Assembly: GCA_009760885.1 (NCBI GenBank)
Contig: CM019701.1
Span: 17,956,975 to 18,020,974, forward strand
Reading direction: 5' to 3'
DNA: 64,000 bases
From: Achatina immaculata
Lineage: Eukaryota; Mollusca; Gastropoda; Stylommatophora; Achatinidae
Both the position numbers and the translations under genes were made by a program. Under the pieces are notes generated by a model that was not told where the DNA came from, made no database searches, and saw nothing but the letters and a program-made list of their open reading frames with translations. Shown in pieces: positions 44,630-57,399 of the stretch. How positions within the stretch are numbered: the first letter of the stretch is position 1; the number at the start of each line of letters is the position of its first letter.

Positions 44630-45175
44630 TTGTTAACAAATGTTCCTCTTCAAAACCTTCTCCATATTCATCGTTCACAGGCCACACTTCTCTTTAAGAA
44701 AAATCAAGTAAGAACTGAGAAATGTATGCACAAATATAAATATAATCATACCCTGTGCTATCTACATCTATATACACACACACACACCACAGGGTCTTCA
44801 TCGTTTTTTGCTTTGATATTCCATAAAAACAGCACCGCCACTTGGACGGTAACCTGTACTGTGATAACACTGCATGATCAAATACTGCCATACTTCGCTA
44901 ATACGGCACATTTATGTTTTAGACTACAGCCGAAAAGCGAATTATAACTTTTTCTTTTTCACTTCCCAGTCCAGATAAAAATCTAAGAATATATGTCCGG
45001 TATCACTTGTTAAATGAGCAACAGCGCTGGATCTTAACTAAAAAAAATGCTGAAGTAAAATAAAAATAATGACTTTTGACACTAGAGGTGTCACTTTATA
45101 TTAGTGGACCGCCAGACTTTCTTTTGTGGCCTGCGGAGTTATCAAAATATTAAGTTGAGTGTAGGAAACTGTCCT
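44630..45175. other. Unassigned spacer
   Basis: A/T-rich, with ACACACACACAC near 44775-44787. No coding block or element recognised. Confidence 0.5.
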
Positions 45176-46020
45176 TATTGTACAAGTAAGATGATGGGCT
45201 ACTACAGGAAGGTGTCTTTATTATAAAATTACGGGATAAAGTAAGGTGTCTTTATAAACAAGTAAGATGATGGGCTACTACAGGAAGGTGTCTTTATTAT
45301 AAAATTACGGGATAAAGTAAGGTGTCTTTATAAACAAGTAAGATGATGGGCTACTACAGGAAGTGTCTTTATTATAAAATTACGGGATAAAGTAAGGTGT
45401 CTTTATAAACAAGTAAGATGATGGGGTACTACAGGAAGGTGTCTTTATTATAAAATTACGGGATAAAGTAAGGTGTCTTTATAAACAAGTAAGATGATGG
45501 GGTACTATAGGAAGGTGTCTTTATAAACAAGTAAGATGATGGGGTACTATAGGAAAGTGTCTTTAAAAACAAGTAAGATGATGGGGTACTACAGGAAGGT
45601 GTCTTTATTATAAAATTACGGGATAAAGTAAGGTGTCTTTATAAACAAGTAAGATGATGGGGTAATACAGGAAGGTGTCTTTATTATAAAATTACGGGAT
45701 AAAGTAAGGTGTCTTTATAAACAAGTAAGATGATGGGGTACTATAAGAAGGTGTCTTTCTAAACAAGTAAGATGATGGGGTACTACAGGAAGGTGTCTTT
45801 ATAAACAAGTAAGATGATGGGGTACTACAGGAAGGTGTCTTTATAAACAAGTAAGATGATGGGGTACTACAGGAAGGTGTCTTTATAAACAAGAAAGATG
45901 ATGGGGTACTACAGGAAGGTGTCTTTATAAACAAGCAAGATGATGGGGTACTACAGGAAGGTGTCTTTATAAACAAGTAAGATCATGGGTTACAGCAGGA
46001 AGGTGTCTTTATACACAAAT
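45176..46020. repeat. 42-bp minisatellite
   Basis: Units AACAAGTAAGATGATGGGGT, ACTACAGGAAGGTGTCTTTA, TA. In 45200-45720 many units alternate with a longer form containing TTATTATAAAATTACGGGAT and AAAGTAAGGTGTC, giving an ~80-bp higher-order unit. Confidence 0.92.
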
Positions 46021-46059
46021 GAGGTGAATGATGCAGGAAAATGTTGTTATAACGAAGTC

Positions 46060-46620
46060 AGGTGATGGATGGCAGGGAAATATAATTAACTGAGGAGATG
46101 GTGGGCAGAAAAATGTCTTTATAACTAAGTTAAGTGATTAGAATGAAAGAATGGCAAAGGAAAATAGATTGATTCAGCCATTTTGTTGGGCAGAAAAATG
46201 TCTTTATAACTAAGTGGGGTGATTAGAATGAAAGAATGGCAAAGGAAAATAGATTGATTCAGCCACTTTGTTGGGCAGAAAAATGTCTTTATAACTAAAT
46301 TAGGTGATTAGAATGAAAGAATGGCAAAGGAAAATGTATTGATTCAGCCACTTTGGTGGGCAGGAAAATGTCTTTATAACTAAATTAGGTGATTAGAATG
46401 AAAGAGTGGCAAAGGAAAATAGATTGATTCAGCCACTTTGGTGGGCAGGAAAATGTCTTTATAACTAAATTAGGTGATTAGAATGAAAGAATGGCAAAGG
46501 AAAATAGATTGATTCAGCCACTTTGTTGGGCAGGAAAATGACTTTATAACTAAGTTAGGTGATTAGAATGAAAGAATGGCAAAGGAAAATAGATTGATTC
46601 AGCCACTTTGGTGGACAAGC
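46060..46620. repeat. 85-bp minisatellite
   Basis: Six to seven units of 85 bp (46103, 46188, 46273) with GGGCAGAAAAATGTCTTTAT, AACTAAGTTAGGTGATTAGA and ATGAAAGAATGGCAAAGGAA. The ATGTCTTTATAACTAA...GGTGAT part is related to the arrays at 45.2 and 51-54 kb. Confidence 0.9.
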
Positions 46621-49215
46621 AGAAAACGCCTGGCAGACCAAGCGATGGCCGACACAAAGATGGCAGAGATCTAGAGAAAATCCCTACGTAACAGCTGAAG
46701 AACTGAATGGAGCAGAGGAGAAAATGCGGGAGGCAACGAACACATTCAAATCTTTTGCCTGGAGTCAAAGGCGCGGACATGGAATAAGTTGATACAAGAA
46801 ATAACAGCTGAGAAGTCTTTGGCAAATTCAGGCTAGGGCAAAGGAGAATAACTAGCCTGGGCTATCAGGGAATACCAACATAAGGGATGAAGAAGGTAAT
46901 GTACGGAGATCTGATGAGCAGAAAGGGAGAGCTGTTTTCCAAAGCTACTTCAAACAAACGGATCACGGTAACCTTGAAGAGCGTATAATGAGGAGAAACA
47001 CAATATCAAGCTTTGTACAAACAGAAAGCCCACTAGAAGTGGAGGAGGAAGTAAGACAATTAAGTCTGCCAAAATGGTGCACCCAGTCCTGATGGCGTCA
47101 GGTATGGACATCTCAAAGACGCTGACGACAAGGTAGTAACGCAGATGACCGAATATTACAACTAGAGTCTGAAGACAAGCGTAATATCCGGAGAATGGCT
47201 GCACAGTTACTTGATACCCCTGCCAAAAATAGGTAAAGACAATACAAAACTGAATGGTTATTGAAATATAACATTACAAAATGTTTATGGCAAAGCGACT
47301 GAGAGGATTATGGCCCCGCTACTATCAGGCTTTCTAGAGACCAGCGGGCTACTACTTAATATATTAGGAAGTTATCGTCCAGGATACAACTACTAATGCA
47401 GCGATCCTGGGATATGATGTATATGAGGGATTCCAGAGAAAAGGGGAAACCGTAGTTGTGGTACTTAATCTCGAGGATGCTTACAACAGAGTGGATCATA
47501 CAATGCTGCTGACACTTCTGAAGGAGTCTGGGATAGATACAAGATTGGTTCGATAGATACCTTCGATGCTGTTAGGGGGATCCATTGTCTTGATTTAATG
47601 GACCTCAGAGCCCAGAACCACTGCTAACGGGGCTGCCTCAGGGGTCTCCCTTGTCTCCTGTGCTATTCAATGTATATTCTTCTGGCATTGTGCTGTTATT
47701 TGGGAACGGTGTGGGGCAAACGCTGACCTACGCTGATGATATATTAACATATGAGCATGCGATATGTAGAGATGAACTAGTCACAACGGTACAGAACAGG
47801 GTGGACCTGATAACAGGCTGGTATGAGGATAACAATGCCGTGATAAACCCTGAAAAAGCCAGCATCCTGTGGTGCTCATTAAGTAACAGAATTGTAAGAT
47901 CTGAAGTTCTGGTTGTGAAGTTCCAGGGACAAAATATTACGAAAACACATTTCATGAGGTATCTGAGGATCACATTTGATAGATCCTTGTCCTGTGCACA
48001 ACACGTGGACAATATAATACAAAAGGTCAGGAAAGTGTTGTGAGCAGTTAGGTTAATAGCTGGAGCAAATTTTCCACAGCGTACTCTATTCTTGCTGATG
48101 CAGGCGCTGGTGATGTCACCATTGGAGCATGATCTAGTAGATACAAACTACTAGATAATGCACAGCTGAACAGACTAGAGAGTGTACAGAACGAGGCAAT
48201 AACAGTGGTCTTGGGTTGCATCAGGAATACTCATGTACCGGCAATGCGCTTTCTGCTAGATATGCCAAGTGTGAGGTCTAAACACATGCTCAGGTAAAGG
48301 CATACAACAGAGTTGCTGGCATGAAGGATCATCCTCTCCATAAGGAGTTGGGGTTGATAAAGGACGGACACATTAAACCAGGCAGATCCTGGATGGCTGA
48401 GGCTGAGGATACAATAATGTCACTGTGTAATCTAAATGAGATGCCTAAAGGTGATGACTGGTTACGGGTACAGGACCGACCTCAGCTAACAAAGGTTATT
48501 ATACAGAGGAGCCGTGACAGGGCACAAAGAGCAGTTGAATGCTGGGCTCAAGATCTTATCCAGCATCACTGTGTGTGTTCCGACACAGTAATATATGCAG
48601 ATGGCTCAGTGTCTCGGAACAGCAGAAGTGGTTGGGGTTTTGATCTCTGTCACAATGGAAGAGTAGTGGCACAGACTTCGGGGGCCTTTGAAGCCACCAG
48701 ATCAAGCATGCGAATGGAAACTGTGGCTATGTTGGCGCCAATAGAGTGGCTAGTTGCCCATGGCGTAGTTCATGGCGTCAATGTGACGAATTCGCAGAGT
48801 ATGCTTCGTAAGATTGAGAAAAAAACTGCTTCGAAAAGAATGGGTTCATCTATTAAGTCAATCAACTGTGGTAAGCCTAATGTGGCTTTATTGTCCAGGG
48901 CATATGAGAGGACATGGCAATGATGTGGCAGATAGATTTGTTGGATAGGCTAAAATAAATGGCAGGCTGAGAATGGATAAGGGTGACATTGCTGAGGCTG
49001 TTTCGCTGCGGGAAAATAAAGAGCGGGAATAGAAGAACAATGTAAGTGTGAAGCGACTGCTGGAGCTAGGACAAACTATGGGTGTTAGTAGGAAATCTGA
49101 ACTGTCTGGCAGAAAACACATCTTAAAGAATCAACACTTGATTGGGTACATATTCTTGGATGGATGCTGCGGCATGCGGCAGAGCATATATGGGGGTATG
49201 TAGAATAGCCTTGTA
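46620..49215 (+). mobile_element. I-type LINE: reverse transcriptase and RNase H, degenerate
   Basis: 46620-47300 is endonuclease-RT linker sequence. RT fragments follow: EDAYNRVDHTMLLTLLKESG near 47475, LSPVLFNVYSSG near 47650, QTLTYADDILTYEH near 47720 (catalytic YADD intact), then EKASILWCSLSNR. The RNase H frame at 48321-48923 shows VIYADGSVSRNSRSGWGFDL, SSMRMETVAMLAPIEWL and NVTNSQSMLRKIEKKTASK, with D-to-N at the third acidic position (VTNSQ for VTDSQ) and the last motif shifted out of frame. The tail resembles the 39.5 kb fragment. Several frameshifts; inactive. Confidence 0.88.
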
Positions 49216-51090
49216 AGTAATGATTATTGTTGTTATTACTATTATTGATGAATATGATTATGAAAATATACAGTAAAGAAAATAGTAAGATCGAATAGCG
49301 ACAGAGAAAATTAGGTCGAAAAAAGGAAGAGAAAGGTATAAAAATTCCATGACACTAGAACAAGACGCGGACAAAAGAAAACAGTGAAAAGAAAAACACG
49401 AGACTCAATGACGCTGACACATCAAAAGAAGGACGCCAGAAAGTAGGATGGTCCAGTGATAACAAAGCGGTGACTGGACATTGACACGAGTAAACAAAAT
49501 AGAAATGACGAATAGAAAAGGCAGACACAATGAAAAGCGAGGACACAGTAAAACCTCCGACATGAAATAACAAGATAATGTCTTAGGTAAATAACAAGTG
49601 TATAGACGGAGTTGACACTTGACAGGTGTTATGATGCGATTGCACACGGTTTTTAAATAAAGAAGTTACCAACTCGGCCAGCTGACCAATTAAATATTTA
49701 GAGGCGTGGCCTATTGGACAACTGACTTACGACATATAAGTAACAGGGCAGTTTGAATGACGGATAATTAGAATGCTCATGGGAAATAGTGGACATCTGA
49801 AGGGTGGAGCCAAAATACTTATTGGTTAATCCATCAAGCTGGACTTGAAGATAAAAAGGTGAGCAGAGAGACAGAAGGACGAAGAAAGAGGGGGAGCGAA
49901 GAGGAATGAAGTACAGGGACAGAACGAAGAAGAAGTAGAGGAGACAGAGGACGGAGCCCCGAAGACGGAGGAACAAGGACAGTCAGTGAACTGAGACCAG
50001 TCCAGACACGAGAAGAAAAGAAGACAGAGGAACAAGGACAGTCAGTGAACTGAGACCAGTCCAGACAAGAGAAGAAAAGAAGACAGAGGAACAAGGACAG
50101 TCAGTGAACTGAGACCAGTCCAGACAAGAGAAGAAGAGAAGACAGAGGAACAAGGACAGTCAGTGAACTGAGACCAGTCCAGACAAGAGAAGAAAAGAAG
50201 ACAGAGGAACAAGGACAGTCAGTGAACTGAGACCGGTCCAGACAAGAGAAGAAGAGAAGACAGAGGAACAAGGACAGTCAGTGAACTGAGACCGGTCCAG
50301 ACAAGAGAAGAAGAGAAGACAGAGGAACAAGGACAGTCAGTGAACTGAGACCGGTCCAGACAAGAGAAGAAAAGAAGGACAGACACACCAGAGAAGAACA
50401 GCAGAAGGAGATCACACACCAGAGAAGACATGAGAGAGAAAGAAGACGTAAGTAACGACAGCTGGAATAGATGGACAATTAGAGCAATAGATACTCAGGA
50501 AAAGCAGTTTTTAAGAAGTTGTTTTAGGACAGATTGAATCTGTGTTTCAAGTGATTCAAGGGATTATGAAGAATTGATATGTTCTGAACTTGGAGTACAG
50601 TGATTTAGTCGCGTAACTGATTGACTACGTGTTGCAGATCGAATATGGTACAGAGTTTAGAACTGTCCTCTTATCAAATGTGTAGAATATTGTGAAACAG
50701 GAGAACACTGAGAAGTACTGCACGTAGAGTATGATGGTTTGATACTGATGTGCTTCAACGACGAAACTAACGAAGATTATGTCATATTACATCTTAGTAC
50801 AAGAGATGTTGTGAATTCTAAGTCGAATATTTTATTTGTCAGAATTAAAAGAATTCTGTAGAGAACATTTCATCGGACTTCCTCTGATTTAGTGAAATGT
50901 AATATTTGTGAAACATCGATGTGTTATGATCAGAGAACCAAAGAACACTTATCAGTCATCGAGAATAATAGTTCACAACGTATCAGTATTATACTGGTGA
51001 CGTCAATAATATGATAGTGCACACCTAGACTTTGTTATAGCTGTCCTGACTGCAATGACGTCGAAATCTGATTCTGAACCTTTGAAACTT
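49216..51090. other. Unassigned region around a 59-bp array
   Basis: 49216-49970 is purine-rich on the plus strand with no recognised coding block; 50400-51090 is non-repetitive A/T-rich DNA without a gene I can identify. It could be a decayed element. Confidence 0.4.
49975..50395. repeat. 59-bp minisatellite
   Basis: Seven units with starts at 49982, 50041, 50100, 50159, 50218, 50277 and 50336 (GTCAGTGAACTGAGACCAGT, CCAGACAAGAGAAGAAAAGA, AGACAGAGGAACAAGGACA). Nearly perfect; three units have GACCGGT. Confidence 0.95.
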
Positions 51091-51094
51091 TAAA

Positions 51095-54000
51095 CCTCTG
51101 AGGTGATGGAGATCAGGAAAATATCTTTGTAATCAAGTGAGGTGATGGATGGCAGGAAAATATCTTCATAACGAAGTGAGGTGATGAAGGGTAGGAAAAC
51201 ATCTTTAGAGTTGATGGAGGGCATGAAAACATCTTTAGAGGTGATGGAGGGCATGAAAACATCTTTAGAGTTGATGGAGGGCATGGAAACATCTTTAGAG
51301 TTGATGAAGGGCATGGAAACATCTTTATAGGTGATGGAGGGCATGGAAACATCTTTAGAGGTGATGGATGGCATGGAAACATCTTTAGAGTTGATGAAGG
51401 GCATGGAAACATCTTTATAGGTGATGGAGGGCATGGAAACATCTTTAGAGTTGATGGAGGGCATGGAAACATCTTTAGAGGTGAAGGAGGGCATGAAAAC
51501 ATCTTTAGAGGTGATGGAGGGCATGAAAACATCTTTAGAGTTGATGGAGGGCATGAAAACATCTTTAGAGGTGATGGAGGGCATGGAAACATCTTTAGAG
51601 GTGATGGAGGGCATGAAAACATCTTTAGAGTTGATGGAGGGCATGGAAACATCTTTAGAGGTGATGGAGGGCATGAAAACATCTTTAGAGGTGATGGAGG
51701 GCATGGAAACATCTTTAGAGGTGATGGAGGGCATGAAAACATCTTTAGAGGTGATGGAGGGCATGAAAACATCTTTAGAGGTGATGGAGGGCATGAAAAC
51801 ATCTTTAGAGGTGATGGAGGGCATGGAAACATCTTTATAATCAAGCGAGGTGCTGGAGGGCAGGAAAATATTCTTATAATCAAGTGAGGTGATGGAGGAC
51901 AAGAAAATATCTTTATAATCAAGTGAGGTGACTGATGGCAGGAAAACATTTTTATACTCAAGGGAGGTGATGGAGGGCACGAAACCATCTTTATAACTAC
52001 TTGTGGTGATGGAGAGTACGAAAACATCTTTATAATCACGTGAGGTGATGGAGGGCATGAAAACATCTTTATAATCAAGTGAGGTGATGGAGGGCATGAA
52101 AACATCTTTATAATCAAGTGAAGTGATAGAGGGCAGGAAAATATCTTTATAATTAAGTGAGGTGATGGAGGGCAGGAAAACATCTTTATAATCAAGTGGG
52201 GTGGTGGAAGGCAGGAAAACATCTTTATAATCAAGTGAGGTGATGGAGGGCAGGAAAACATCTTAATAATCAAGTGATGTGATGGAGGGCATGACAACAT
52301 CTTTATAATCAAGTGAAGTGATGGAGGGCAGGAAAATATCTTTATAATCAAGTGGGGTGGTGGAAGGCAGGAAAACATCTTTATAATCACGTGAGGTGAT
52401 GGAGGGCATGAAAACATCTTAATAATCAAGTGAGGTGATGGAGGGCAGGAAAACATCTTTATAATCAAGTGAGGTGATGGAGGGCAGGAAACATCTTTAT
52501 AATCAAGTGAGGGGATGGAGGGCAGGAAAACATCTTAATAATCAAGTGAGGTGATGGAGGGCAGGAAAACATCTTTATAATCAAGTGGGGTGGTGGAAGG
52601 CAGGAAAACATCTTTATAATCACGTGAGGTGATGGAGGACAGGAAAATATCTTTATAATCAAGTGGGGTGGTGGAAGGCAGGAAAACATCTTTATAATCA
52701 CGTGAGGTGATGGAGGGCATGAAAACATCTTTATAATCAAGTGAGGTGATGGAGGGCATGAAAACATCTTTATAATCAAGTGAGGTGATAGAGGGCAGGA
52801 AAATATCTTTATAATTAAGTGAGGTGATGGAGGGTATGAAAACATTCTTAAAATCAAGTGAGGTGAAGGAGGGCATGAAAACATCTTTATAATCAAGTGA
52901 GGTGATGGAGGGCAGGAAAACATCTTAATAATCAAGTGAGGTGATGGAGGGCAGGAAAACATCTTTATAATCAAGTGAGGTGATGGAGGGCTGGAAAACA
53001 TCTTTATAATCAAGTGAGGTGATGGAGGGAAGGAAAACATCTTAATAATCAAGTGAGGTGATGGAGGGCAGGAAAACATCTTTATAATCAAGTGAGGTGA
53101 TGGAGGGCAGGAAAATATCTTTATACTCAAGTGGGGTGGTGGAAGGCAGGAAAACATCTTTATAATCACGTGAGGTGATGGAGGGCATGAAAACATCTTT
53201 ATAATTAAGTGAGGTGATGGAGGGCAGGAAAACATCTTTATAATCAAGTGGGGTGGTAGAAGGCAGGAAAACATTCTTATAATCAAGTGAGGTGATGGAG
53301 GGCATGAAAACATCTTTATAATTAAGTGAGGCGATGGAGGGCATGAAAACATCTTTATAATCAAGTGAGGTGACAGAGGGCAGGAAAACATTCTTATAAT
53401 CAAGTGAGGTGATGGAGGGTATGAAAACATCTTTATAATCAAGTGGGGTGGTGGAAGGCAGGAAAACATCTTTATAATCAGGTGAGGTGATGGAGGGCAG
53501 GAAAACATCTTAACAATCAAGTGATGTGATGGAGGGAATGAAATCATCTTTATAATCAAGTGAAGTGATGGAGGGCAGGAAAACATCTTTATAATCAAGT
53601 GGGGTGGTGGAAGGCAGGAAAACATCTTTATAATCAAGTGAGGTGATGGAGGGCATGAAAACATCTTAATAATCAAGTGAGGTGATGGAGGGCAGGAAAA
53701 CATCTTTATAATCAAGTGGGGTGGTGGAAGGCAGGAAAACATCTTTATAATCACGTGAGGTGATGGAGGGCAGGAAAATATCTTTATAATCAAGTGAAGT
53801 GATGGAGGGCATGAAAACATCTTTATAATCAAGTGAGGTGATAGAGGGCAGGAAAATATCTTTATAATTAAGTGAGGTGATGGAGGGTATGAAAACATTC
53901 TTAAAATCAAGTGAGGTGATGGAGGGCATGAAAACATCTTTATAATTAAGTGAGGTGATGGAGGGCAGGAAAACATCTTTATAATCAAGTGGGGTGGTAG

Positions 54001-54245
54001 AAGGCAGGAAAACATTCTTATAATCAAGTGAGGTGATGGAGGGCATGAAAACATCTTTATAATTAAGTGAGGCGATGGAGGGCATGAAAACATCTTTATA
54101 ATCAAGTGAGGTGACAGAGGGCAGGAAAACATTCTTATAATCAAGTGAGGTGATGGAGGGCAGGAAAACATTCTTATAATCAAGTGAGGTGATGGAGGGC
54201 AGGAAAACATCTTTATAATCAAGTGGGGTGGTGGAAGGCAGGAAA
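51095..54245. repeat. Large 39-bp satellite with a 30-bp derived sub-array
   Basis: About 60 units of 39 bp (AGGTGATGGAGGGCATGAAA, ACATCTTTATAATCAAGTG) surround a homogeneous block at 51190-51840 of about 21 units of 30 bp, in which the TAATCAAGT segment is missing so that CTTTAGAGGTGATGG joins directly. Variant positions (GGTGATGG/GTTGATGG, GAAAAC/GGAAAC, AGGAAAA/ATGAAAA) recur in blocks, for example a multi-unit block repeated at 52560-52900 and 53680-53990, pointing to higher-order duplication. Frames of up to 595 codons are artefacts. Confidence 0.95.
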
Positions 54246-54545
54246 ATGCCATGAGGAATTATTTGGATCAGAAAAAAAAGAAACCTTGACATTTCTTGCT
54301 TAGTGTGTTTTACTGGACAGCATACAACTGTAAGAATTTCAAAAGATGGACTTGCTTAAACAACTGGTATTTCCCACAGACAACAATAAAAAGCTACAGG
54401 GAAGGAATAAGTTAGTGTTAGATCTCGTGGAACCAAACATAAATAAGTTGTGTAAGTTAAAACTTGTCAAAGCTGCTTCGGGGACAAAATGACTTGGTCT
54501 CATTTTTCAAGCTGCCAGCAACTTGCAGAAGATGAAGGAGAACTC
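54246..54545. other. Unassigned spacer
   Basis: Unique-looking sequence between the satellite and LINE B; no feature recognised. Confidence 0.5.
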
Positions 54546-55513
54546 TTTCTCTCTCTCTCTGAACCTTAAGTGCCCAGGGCACATGGGGCTTCCGCAAGGG
54601 TTTTCCACAAATGCCTGTCCTTCGCCTTTTTTTCTGCTCTTGCCCAGGTGAGCCCTCTATTGCTCAACATCCTTTCTGTTGTTCTTCTCCATGTCTCTTT
54701 TGGTCTACCCTTACTTCTGTTCCCCTGTGGTGTCCATCTTAGTGCTATTTTTGGTAGTGAGTTGTCAGTCATTCAGAGCACATGTCCCAACCATCGCCAG
54801 CGTCTTTCCTCAATAATTGTTGTCAGTGGCTTCATCTGTATTTCTGCCAATAAGATGTTATTTCTTATGGTTTTTGGCCAAAATATTTTTCTAATTCTTC
54901 ATAAACATTTAGTCTGGAAAGAATTCAACTTGTTTTCTATGGTTTTGGTGATTTTCCAGCATTCACTTCCATAGAGTAGTACACTTAGAACATTACTCTT
55001 AAATATCCTGATTTTCATATTTATGCTTATTTTTTTTTATTTCCATATATTCTGCAGCATTGCAAAAGCCTGGTTTGCTCTAGTAAGTCTGCTGTTGATG
55101 TCCTCTGTGCTGTCTCCATTTTCTACTACTCTGCTGCCAAGGTAAACAAATTCGTTGACCTCCTCCACTAACTTGTTATCTACTCTGAGTACATTTCTGT
55201 TGTTCACATTTTGCTTCATTAACTTTGTCTTTCCTACGTTGATCTTTAGTCCTATGTTGTTTGCATTCTGAGTTAGCTTGTTTATTTTATCTTGCATATC
55301 TTTGTGACTGCTTGATAATAGACAAATGTCGTCCGCAAAGTCAAGGTCCTCCAGCACTGTGTCAAGGGTCCATTGTAATCCTCTGCGTTTGTCTGATGTT
55401 GCCTCCTTTATTAACCAGTCTACTACCAAGATAAATAATGTTGGTGATAGTACACATCCCCAAAGAGAACTACTGTATGTTTTTTCTTTTTCTGAACTAA
55501 TGCAAACATCCAA
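54546..55513 (-). mobile_element. LINE family B, 5'-truncated copy
   Basis: The minus strand encodes WGCVLSPTLFILVVDWLIKE, LEDLDFADDICLLSSSHKDM (catalytic FADD), KTKLMKQNVNNRNV, VNEFVYLGSRVVENGDSTED, AFAMLQNIWK, then after a frameshift VLLYGSECWKITKTIENKLN-like sequence, RRWRWLGHVLRMTDNSLPKI and GRPKETWRRTTERML. This is an AP-endonuclease-type LINE, RTE/SR2-like; exact clade uncertain. The 3' end borders a (CT)n run at 54547-54561. Its 3' half is nearly identical to 63467-64000. Confidence 0.85.
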
Positions 55514-55519
55514 GAGATC

Positions 55520-55640
55520 ATGAATGAGTTAAATAGCATCCTTGAAGGATTTGAAACATGAAAAAAAAAAAAAAACCAGCGTCCTTGAAGGATTTGAAAT
55601 ATGAAAAAAATCAGCATCCTTGAAGGATATGAAACATGAA
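55520..55640. repeat. Short 3-4 copy repeat
   Basis: Units with AGCATCCTTGAAGGATTTGA then AACATGAAAAAA at the truncated 5' end of LINE B. TCCTTGAAGGA is itself a palindrome. Confidence 0.75.
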
Positions 55641-55644
55641 AAAA

Positions 55645-55905
55645 TCAGATTGTAGATTGGTACAACATTTCTGCTCTGATTAATGTTCTAGACCAGTCCA
55701 ACATTTCTGCTCTGATTAATGTTGTACATCGATCTAACATTTCTGCTCTGATTAATGTTGTAGACTGGTCCAACATTTCTGCTCTGATTAATGTTGTAGA
55801 TTGGTACAACATTTCTGGTCTGATTAATGTTGTAGATTGGTACAATATTTCTGATCTGATTAATGTTGTAGATTGGTACAACATTTCTGCTCTGATTAAC
55901 ATCAG
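55645..55905. repeat. 36-bp minisatellite
   Basis: Seven units with TTTCTGCTCTGATTAATGTT and GTAGATTGGTACAACA. 55906-56330 is unassigned A/T-rich DNA. Confidence 0.9.
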
Positions 55906-56334
55906 CTCAGCATCCCCGATGTGACTGATGGAGCAGAATGGTGTGAAATGTCACACAAAACACTGATATCGTGGAGAAGTGTGATTTTAACTAGCATGTT
56001 CATTAAAGCATAAAAAAGTGAGTATTTATTAGTCAAATATAACTGAACTTGGCATTTTTTAACTTGAAATTGTCATAAGTATCATTTTGTTTTGTTTATA
56101 TTTTTGCAAGTGTTAAGTTGGAAAATATGTGCTCTAACAGCTGAAGGAAAACTTAGCTGACTTGACTTACCTACGTTAGGCTAGTTTAACTGTATCTTAA
56201 ACCAAGAGAAAAGATCATTAAAAATTATCAACTTATCTTTACTTTAATTTGCATTCATTTTCTGGCATTTTGTACCTGCTGTTCCTACAAGGATGAGATA
56301 AAAAAGCGAATTATTTAATGCTTTGTCAATTTTT

Positions 56335-57395
56335 CCTGTTTTTAATCTGGTGTCTTGTTTCTGTACACGATCCTTGAAAAAAGGTTTTGCTGAAATACTG
56401 GATTGTTGCACGTTCTTCATATGCTCGTCTTACTTTCTGCCCCTCTTGTTTCTGTACACGATCCTTGAAAAAAGGTTTTGCTGAAATACTGGATTGTTGC
56501 ACGTTCTTCATTTATATATGCTCATCTTACTTTCTGCCCCTCTTGTTTCTGTACACGATCCTTGAAAAAAGATTTTGCTGAAATACTGGATTGTTGCACG
56601 TTCTTCATTTATATATGCTCATCTTACTTTCTGCCCCTCTTGTTCTGTACACGATCCTTGAAAAAAGGTTTTGCTGAAATACTGGATTGTTACACGTTCT
56701 TCATATGCTCGTCTTACTTTCTGCCCCTCTTGTTTCTGTACACGATCCTTGAAAAAAGATTTTGCTGAAATACTGGATTGTTGCACGTTCTTCATATGCT
56801 CATCTTACTTTCTGCCCCTCTTGTTTCTGTACACGATCCTTGAAAAAAGGTTTTGCTGAAATACTGGATTGTTGCATGTTCTTCATTTATATATGCTCAT
56901 CTTACTTTCTGCCCCTCTTGTTTCTGTACACGATCCTTGAAAAAAGGTTTTGCTGAAATACTGGATTGTTGCACGTTCTTCATTTATATATGCTCATCTT
57001 ACTTTCTGCCCCTCTTGTTTCTGTACACGATCCTTGAAAAAAGGTTTTGCTGAAATACTGGATTGTTGCACATTCTTCATTTATATATGCTCATCTTACT
57101 TTCTGCCCCTCTTGTTCTGTACACGATCCTTGAAAAAAGGTTTTGCTGAAATACTGGATTGTTGCACGTTCTTCATATGCTCATCTTACTTTCTGCCCCT
57201 CTTGTTTCTGTACACGATCCTTGAAAACAGGTTTTGCTGAAATACTGGATTGTTGCACGTTCTTCATATGCTCGTCTTACTTTCTGCCCCTCTTGTTTCT
57301 GTACATGATCCTTGAAAGAAGGTTTTGTTGAAATACTGGATTGTTGCACGTTCTTCATATGCTCGTCTTACTTTCTGCCCCTCTTGTTTCTGTAA
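56335..57395. repeat. Tandem array of Penelope-type terminal repeats (91-97 bp units)
   Basis: Eleven to twelve units: TGTTTCTGTACACGATCCTT, GAAAAAAGGTTTTGCTGAAA, TACTGGATTGTTGCACGTTC, TTCAT, (TTATATATGCTCA), TCTTACTTTCTGCCCC. Two length classes, 91 and 97 bp, differ by the presence of TTATAT. The unit matches the terminal repeat at 22310-22440 and, less closely, 26180-26290. No endonuclease or RT sequence is nearby. Confidence 0.93.
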
Positions 57396-57399
57396 AACT

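Noticed and set aside
51113..54252. Long minus-strand open frames of 451 and 595 codons with a 13-residue repeat
   Set aside because: They coincide with the 39-bp satellite; the period is divisible by three and other frames are open too. No start context, no unique sequence.
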